A DNA stretch of 64,000 nt, from contig JAJEKV010000002.1 of assembly GCA_021234155.1 (NCBI GenBank), positions 35,508,128 to 35,572,127 on the forward strand, written 5' to 3'. Made by a program: the position numbers and the translations under genes. Position 1 is the first letter of the stretch, and every line of letters begins with the position of its first letter. A model generated the notes under the pieces. It had not been told where the DNA came from. It did not search any database and saw only the letters and a program-made list of their open reading frames with translations. Below, one piece after another: positions 57,781-64,000 of the stretch. The DNA is from Isoetes taiwanensis. Its lineage: Eukaryota > Streptophyta > Lycopodiopsida > Isoetales > Isoetaceae.

Positions 57781-57905
57781 CCCATTATGCACCACACACA
57801 CAAAAAGAGGGCTTTTGTTGTGAGCCATTGGTTGTTGACCATTATGCACCACACGAACAAAAAAGGGGCTTTTGTTGTGAGCCATTGGTTGTTGACCATT
57901 GAAAA
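57778..57905. repeat. about 62-bp tandem duplication
   Basis: CATTATGCACCACAC, an A-rich run and GGGCTTTTGTTGTGAGCC appear twice in a row. Confidence 0.8.
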
Positions 57906-58245
57906 AAAAAAGGCTAAAATCAATGGCTCAGAAATGGTGCACTCTAGATGTACGCATTAGTACATCCATTTGAATACATCACGAAATCATAGGAAAACCT
58001 TAGTGAAAAGCGTACAAAAACACAAAGAAAACCCCCTGTTATTATGCTACATATTCTCTTTAAGTGAGAATCAAACAACATATGTAATCTATTTTATTGC
58101 TACAAAATGCCATAAACTTGCTATCGGAGAAAGGGCAGCAATGAAAATGTACTTTGTACTCAAAGGAAGAAATCTTACTTGCCATTCAAAAGTAGATCTA
58201 TTCTTGGTTCCAGCAATATCATTGTCCAGAAATATGCATCTTCCA

Positions 58246-59335
58246 GAGATAGAATAGAATAGAATAGAATAGGTTTTTTAGCGTCCACGGAGACCGATTG
58301 GCCTATGGGACCCAAACAAAAAGAGAGCAGCAAGCGTATTACTGACAGGATTAAAAAACCCCCGCCCCGAAGGGTTTTCGAGGGAAAAACCTTAGCAGTA
58401 ATAAGTATGCTGGCACGCTGTACAATTGTATAGGACAATTCAATACCGTCCCGGAGGACACAACTGAGTCCATGCATCCATAACCTTCTGGAGGTATGAC
58501 CCCAACAAACCCACTGACGCCGTATTCAATAACTCATGCAATGGTTGGCCAGGCACTAGTAACCAAACATACTGCTCTCGGATATGGGCAAATGCTGGGC
58601 AGATCTGGAGGGCATGACATTCATGCTCAATGGCGCCCAGGTGGAAACACTGGCAAAGCCTTTGCTCTCGTGCTTCCCGAGCCCAGGCGATATGCACCTG
58701 TGCGAATGGAAGCTATCAGTCTGTGCTTCTTCATGGGCAACTGGGTGTACAAGTACTGGTGTGGGCCTCTCGTGAGCCTAGGATTGACTTGCTGCTGATA
58801 GTGTGTCAGCTTAACATACGTCAGAGCATCTGCATCCTAGAGCTTGCGAAGGAAAGTAGCATCTAGGTACAGCTTAAGGGCCTTGTGATCTTTCTTTGTC
58901 CTTACACGTACGCATCTGTTTGCCTGTACACCCCAACGTGAGAACCACTGAGCTTGCTTGTCCTTCCAGCAGGCTTTCAGGCGTTGGGGACCCATCGCCA
59001 TGGCCAAAGCAAGGTTGGGCAAACGTGTATCACCCATAGCGACCACCTTCTGGAAGTAAATGATATGGCGTTCCAATGCAGCCTGTTGAAGGTGTAGAAA
59101 ACCTGTCTCTTGGAGTAGGAGCTGGTACGGAACTGTGGATTTTACCCCAAGGGCCCGTGCCAAGAAGGCTTTCTGCACCTGCTCGAGGTCATTCCAGGTG
59201 TTGAGGGACTGGATCCCACACTTCTGCCCCATACAAAAGGACTGGCTCGACCAAGGCCCGAAACAAGTGTGACTGGTGGCCCCAAGCATACAACTCTGCC
59301 TTGTGGCTGTTGTTCTGCATGGCATATAGTGCTTT
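58246..59335 (-). mobile_element. LINE fragment, C-terminal region, minus strand
   Basis: Reading leftward: EPVLLYGAEVWDP (about 59215), TWNDLEQVQKAFLARALG (about 59160), ERHIIYFQKVVAMGD, then the C-terminal Cys/His segment LCQCFHLGAIEHECHAL and CPAFAHIREQY (about 58620). After this come the 3' hairpin (58360-58385) and a (TTCTA)n tail, seen here as AGAATAGAATAG at 58246. 5'-truncated near 59335 within the same block present at 62550 in the longer copy. Frameshifted, non-functional. Confidence 0.8.
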
Positions 59336-60939
59336 AGAACAAATGTGATTATCTTTTTTATACCATTTTATATTTAACTTAATTACAATGCTGTGACATA
59401 TTGGCATATCTATATGATTATTCAAGTATCTTTATAATTGTATATTGATGAGGAACTAATTACTGTATAAATTGGTCGCAATCAAGAAGATGAATTATGT
59501 TGTATATGATATAACAGTGAGATGACCAAAGCATCTAAAGATTTTATCTAATTCATGCAAAAGAAGATATATAGCTATAGACTTTTTCGAAAAATTGCAT
59601 TTTTGTATATGCTTAATGTCAAATGAGAACATAAACATAACAAATAGGATTTTCATTGCCCCACTTGAAGATCTTGCCTGAATAAAGATTTATTAGAATG
59701 AAAAACAAGATGTTGTCAATCATAATAAAGCAATAAAGTGAGCCTAGAAAGATGGAATACCTTTTGATGATGCAACATGACAATATAATATAGTGGTGCA
59801 CCACCTAGATCCTGCAGGATTCCAATCATGACTAGCACAAGAAGTCATATCATATTTCAAGTCAAGATTGAGCGGACCTAGATTTGCAATGCTTTTCTTT
59901 CCTTGTGTATATATACTATTGGAGGATCTTGATCATAGCATTGACATTCGCATTTGAAATATCTATTCCACCATTAGCCTTTAAGCCACTCTTTCTTTAA
60001 TTGCCATTTTTCAAGGCATGTTCTAGCCCCGGAGGATGCACCTCTACCTACAAGGGATATGCCATGCACAAAAGCTAAAAACTTGGATGGTGAAACGCTC
60101 CTAAGGCATTTAACACTTGAACATCAAATAGAGAGCAATAATAGACACACAAATAATAAATAACTTCTCATTAGTATGAGAACTTTTGCTCTTAATCTTT
60201 TGAAATCCGAGTTTCCAACTAATCAACTTCTATCCCTTGACACGCCGCTATTACTCCACGCTTTCTGCTACGCAAACCTCACTTAACTACTAACTCTTTC
60301 TGTAAGAAGAAAGAAGAGAAGGGTGGGGTTAGTCCTGGAAAGGACTAAGTGGGTAAACCATTCCCTTAACCTGAGGTGAATCGTTAGTCACAGAGAGAAT
60401 AGGCACACAAATGTTAGTCATGCAAAGAACATCTTCTTATAGCTTATTGTGATTCAGGGATGATTAATCCCTCACTTGGGTTCACACATATATTGTTCCG
60501 GATACGACTATATGACCACATATCAATCACCTGGTATGCACGTTGCTCTACTGCCCAGCCCTTCGGCAATGACAAAGGGGCGGGTTCTTTCTTACAAGTT
60601 CATTCTTTAATGTTTTATTATATTCACAAACACAATCACAAAGAATCAAAGTCATATTTAATTAAAGTGGGTCTCATTCCATTCCCACTTTTTTTCGGAA
60701 CCCTGTTATTTTACACAAAAAGGAGAGCTCCGACTCGAAAACTGTCCATAATTCGAATATTTGTCTCTTAGTGTGGGTTCGAGCTTTCTCCCAGTTTTCT
60801 CGGATAGCGAGTCGAGAACAAGAACAATACAACTCAAACAAAGGAAATTCATTAAAGATTGGAACCAAAGTTCTAGTTGAAAAAGAATTTTTATTAATAA
60901 ATTGAATAGATACAATGTATTTTACATCGGACGCAGAGA
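59336..60939. other. dispersed repeat sequence and possible 3' UTR
   Basis: 59760-59960 is an inverted relative of the 36970 repeat. 60220-60740 has no recognised feature. 60740-60939 has a minus-strand AATAAA context and could be the 3' UTR of the ORF ending at 60940. Confidence 0.4.
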
Positions 60940-61266
60940 CTATGGCGGTCTTGCCGTCACTAGAGTTACATCATCGTGGTAGGTGGTCCACCGTAGGGGA
61001 TTAACTTGCGGGGCTTCTTCATGCCGTCTGTAAGCCTTGGGGGCAACCTGAAGAGTGTGGAATGCCTCACAAGGAGGTGCCTCGGGAGCCACCGGCTGAC
61101 CTGTCCACCCGACTTCTCCACTCTCCTCCCGCAGCTTTTCATCGAATATGCTCATTCCCCAACCTCCATGGATGTTATGTAATGCTTGCAAGATGCTTTG
61201 AGCTTTCTGGACCGTCTCAAATTTCTTCCCCTCTTCTTTATCCCGAGCGTGTGCATGGCGCTGCAT
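60940..61266 (-). pseudogene. 3' part of an unrecognised minus-strand gene
   Basis: 108 codons: TVQKAQSILQALHNIHGGWG, MSIFDEKLREESGEVGW, PLRWTTYHDDVTLVTARPP and stop. Protein-like, with an AATAAA-bearing A-rich region (minus strand) about 60 bp past the stop. The reading is lost near 61260, where the LINE below begins, so the gene was probably cut by the insertion; the ATG at 61266 is not trusted. Family not recognised. Confidence 0.35.
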
Positions 61267-63622
61267 TCACGAACCCTGCTTTACGCCCACATGCAGTCAG
61301 ACAGTACCGCGTCTTCCTTAAAGCTAAGAAAGCCAGGTACATTGCACCGCATCAAAGTGAAATGTTTTACCTCCTGGAACGTCACCGCAGGACCTTCTGG
61401 CGAAGGGTTCTTAGAAAGCCGGTCTGACCCACGCGGGGAACATCACTCCCCGGCAAGTGGAGGCAATACTTGCTGACTATAACGACCCTCGTGGTGTACA
61501 TGCAAGCATTACCCCGCAAGAAGGCCCGAAGATCGAAATCACGTGATTTCGGATGTGGAACAAGGCTTCAGCGTCTTGCCAATGGAAAAGCCCCGGACCT
61601 GGATGGTATGCAGGCAGAATTGCTTAAGTGGGCAGGGTCGTCCATAATACCAGTGTTGACCGCCTTGTTCAACAAGGCATTACAGGAAGGCTTCCCCTAT
61701 AGTGGACCAATAGCAGAGTTGTTCCCATCTATAAGGCAGGTGACCCGCACTGCCCAACCAATTACCGAACAATCATGGTCAGTTCGGTGTTTGCAAAATT
61801 ACTTGCTGGGATGCTCGAGCAGCAGTTGATGGGCTGGGCAGAGGTAGCAGAGATACGGGCCCTCACCCAGGCAGGATTCAGACCCTGACACTCAACCATT
61901 GACCACATCTTCACATTGCGAACTCTGGTTGAAGACAGCAGGAACCGCCGTCAGGATCTATATTGTTGCTTCGTGGATTTTGCGAAGGCATTTGACACTG
62001 TGCCTCGGGAAAAACTATGGGCAAGATTGCGACAGCTGGGGGTTCCTATAGATTTGTAGAATGCGATTAATGCGGGCTATATGAAAGATGCTCGAGGTCG
62101 GTTGCGGTTTGACAAAGCCAACCATTTGATAGTAGTATCGGGGTTCGTCAGGGATGCCCTCTCTCCCCAACATTGTTTGGGCTTTACATTGATCAATTGG
62201 AGAGCTAGCTTGCTGATAATGGGGGCGACGGGGCTCACCTTATTCTCTACCAGATCATCAAGCAGTTAATATATGTTGATGATGTGGACCTCCTAGCTTA
62301 CACACCAGCAGACATGCAACGACATCTCGATGCCCTGGACACATTTTGTCAAGCGTTTAATCGATATGGCGTCAACTTGGCCAAGACTAAGGTGGTTTTC
62401 ATGTCATCTTCACGACACCGTAGGGATCCCCTCCTTCGATTCGAGGGCGAGAATGTGGAAGTAGCATCCACATACAAATATTTGGGAGTGGAGTTTCCTT
62501 CTACTATGCACTGGGGCTACGAGTTACGGCAGGCTGGAAGGCACTATATGCAATGCAAAACAATAGTTATAGAGCGGAGTTGTATGATTGGACCCATCAG
62601 TCACACCTGTTCAAGGTCTTAGTGGGGCCTGTCCTTTTATACGGGGTTGAAGTATGGGGCCCAATAGTATCCCTCGCTACTTGGAATGACTTGGAGCAAG
62701 TGCAGAAAGCCTTCTTGGTACGAGCAGTCCACAGTCCCATATCAAATTCTACCGCAGGAGACGGGATTCTTGCCTCTTTAGAGGGCGGCCCTTGATTGCC
62801 ACACTGTCTATTTTCAGGTGGTCAATATGGACGATGCTCGTCTCCCTAAACTAGCTTATATCATGGCAATGGGGCCACAAAGGTGCCTCAAGCAAGGCCT
62901 CTTTGGAGGGAAAAGAGAGCTCGGTGGATGGCTAGATGGAATGTGCGAGAAGCACAGGTGCATACATGTGCAAACAAAGGCGGTCGCCATAGCTTGAGGC
63001 ACTATCTTGGCGCTTGCTTCATCGGCAAGCTTTGGGATGCCGGCGCCCTTGAACAGTCAAGACAAAGACACTACGGGCGCCACATAAATGCCACATTGAA
63101 CGAGGCCCACAATGCCACTGCGCTTGCGCACTTGCCCATGAAAAGACGCGAGACTCATTGCCTCCATTCGCGACGGGGGCACATCATCTTTGAATTGAGA
63201 CAGCGGATGGATTGGTGAGCCACGTCGGGGACGGGCTCTGTCAATGCCGCCAAATAGGAGTCATTGAGGATGAATCTCATACTCTTCAAAGTTGCCCAAC
63301 ATATGATCAAATCCGGGGCGCTATCTTGAGTTGGTGGGGCCCGCCACCGCTACATGTGACATTGAGCACGGCATCCGTACGGGTGCTAGGATCATACCTT
63401 CAGGAGGTCATGGACATGCGAGATCAGCTATGTCCTCGGGCACGCGTTTGACATGTACATACACATTTATTTCATGATGATGTATACTTGTACAGTTTGA
63501 CAGCATTCTTAATACTGCCACGATTTTTCCCTCGAAAACCCTTCGGGGCGAGGGTTTTTTAACCCGGACAGTAATAAGTTTGTTGCGCTGCTTCTGGTAT
63601 TCTATTCTATTCTATTCTAAAA
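61255..63622 (+). mobile_element. LINE with reverse transcriptase, longest copy, damaged
   Basis: Plus strand. Before the RT: QYRVFLKAKKARYIAPHQ and RHRRTFWRRVLRKP. RT fingers/palm: NGKAPDLDGMQAELLKWAG (about 61590), then CCFVDFAKAFDTVPREKLW (about 61965, catalytic Asp), then YVDDVDLLAYT (about 62275; the usual YADD box). Thumb and beyond: TYKYLGVEFPS (about 62475), LLYGVEVWGP. C-terminal Cys/His segment LCQCRQIGVIEDESHTLQSC (about 63240). The 3' UTR has a hairpin (63533-63557), then (TTCTA)n (63599-63620). Several frameshifts and a stop before the FDTV block inactivate it. RT motifs define a non-LTR element; the clade is not certain. Confidence 0.88.
63533..63557 (+). other. LINE 3' hairpin
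   Basis: AAAACCC and GGGTTTT pair around TTCGGGGCGA. The same structure lies in the copies at 56.2 kb and 58.4 kb, with loop changes. Confidence 0.6.
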
Positions 63623-64000
63623 GTCAATAGGTCTGGACGATCCTGTCACTACTCTACATTGATGATCTAAAACAAAACTACTACCAAAGCATGCTTGACA
63701 TTTACTTCTAGTGTTTGCCTAAAGAATCCATAACTACAATAGGTCATCCCGGTATTTAGTAATTTCCAAAAACGCATGCAATGCAAGCATCGATGCCCTC
63801 TACTTTAGGGCGACATCACACCATGTGCCCGGCCATTAATAAAAAATTCCCCGTCTTATTAGGGTTCGTGGAGGTAAGTGGGATTAGGGTTGATTCTGGG
63901 ATCTCCATATCTGTTGATTTTGATTTTCAGGGGGATTTTTGTGCAAACACCAAAATGGACTAATGGATTTCGAAGACAGTAATGGATTGAGATTGTGATC
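63623..64000 (+). other. flanking region with a possible 5' UTR intron
   Basis: GAG|GTAAGT at 63874 and TTTTCAG|GGG at 63930 would bound a 57-nt intron in a GGGTTCGTGG-type leader, as at the start of a gene continuing beyond the window. No coding frame is proven. Confidence 0.25.

Overview
The window looks like repeat-rich, gene-poor nuclear DNA of a land plant. The sequence shows plant-type Ty3/gypsy and LINE coding remnants, a tRNA-iMet primer-binding site, a fragment of a eukaryotic ribosome-biogenesis gene with its intron kept, short GT-AG introns (57-62 nt), and long AT-rich stretches. A seed-free plant such as a fern is my guess from overall character, not something a single motif proves. 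I see no intact, confidently functional protein gene. Nearly all coding signal is mobile-element sequence, decayed relics or short unrecognised ORFs.

Layout. 1-6.0 kb: 3' part of a Ty3/gypsy element (integrase, two antisense ORFs, a sense ORF plus a coiled-coil ORF, polypurine tract, 3' LTR). 6.0-10.9 kb: a 253-bp LTR end, a primer-binding site, three copies of a hairpin element, and decayed sequence. 10.9-11.6 kb: broken fragment of UTP21/WDR36. 14.6-20.6 kb: a large foldback element whose arms are arrays of AGATTC-type monomers about 10-11 bp long, inverted around a roughly 1.1-kb palindrome. 21.3 kb: Helitron-like 3' end. 21.6-22.4 kb: two related small ORFs, each with a TATA box. 22.5-25.5 kb (minus) and 26.9-31.1 kb (plus): two divergent decayed genes, one a DUF7869-like transposon protein and one with an N4/N6 amino-methyltransferase-like SAM motif. 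32.5-34.1 kb: complete LTR with its polypurine tract.

34.2-64 kb: palindromic repeats; an unrecognised intron-containing gene start (35.06 kb) running into a CCA-type minisatellite; dispersed and tandem duplications (37-40.5 kb, 42.9-49.9 kb); two long microRNA-precursor-like hairpins (41.49-41.59 and 50.13-50.31 kb); a short foldback family (51.6 and 56.4 kb); an L1-type fragment (53 kb); and several copies of a second LINE family with (TTCTA)n tails (55-63.6 kb), one of which appears to cut a minus-strand ORF at 61.2 kb.

Working together: the Ty3 sense and antisense ORFs belong to one element. The two divergent relics at 22.5-31.1 kb may be one composite unit, which is inference. The strongest undescribed candidates are the AGATTC foldback, the divergent DUF7869/methyltransferase relic, the two miRNA-like hairpins, and the antisense ORF family that also appears as a separate TATA-driven small ORF.
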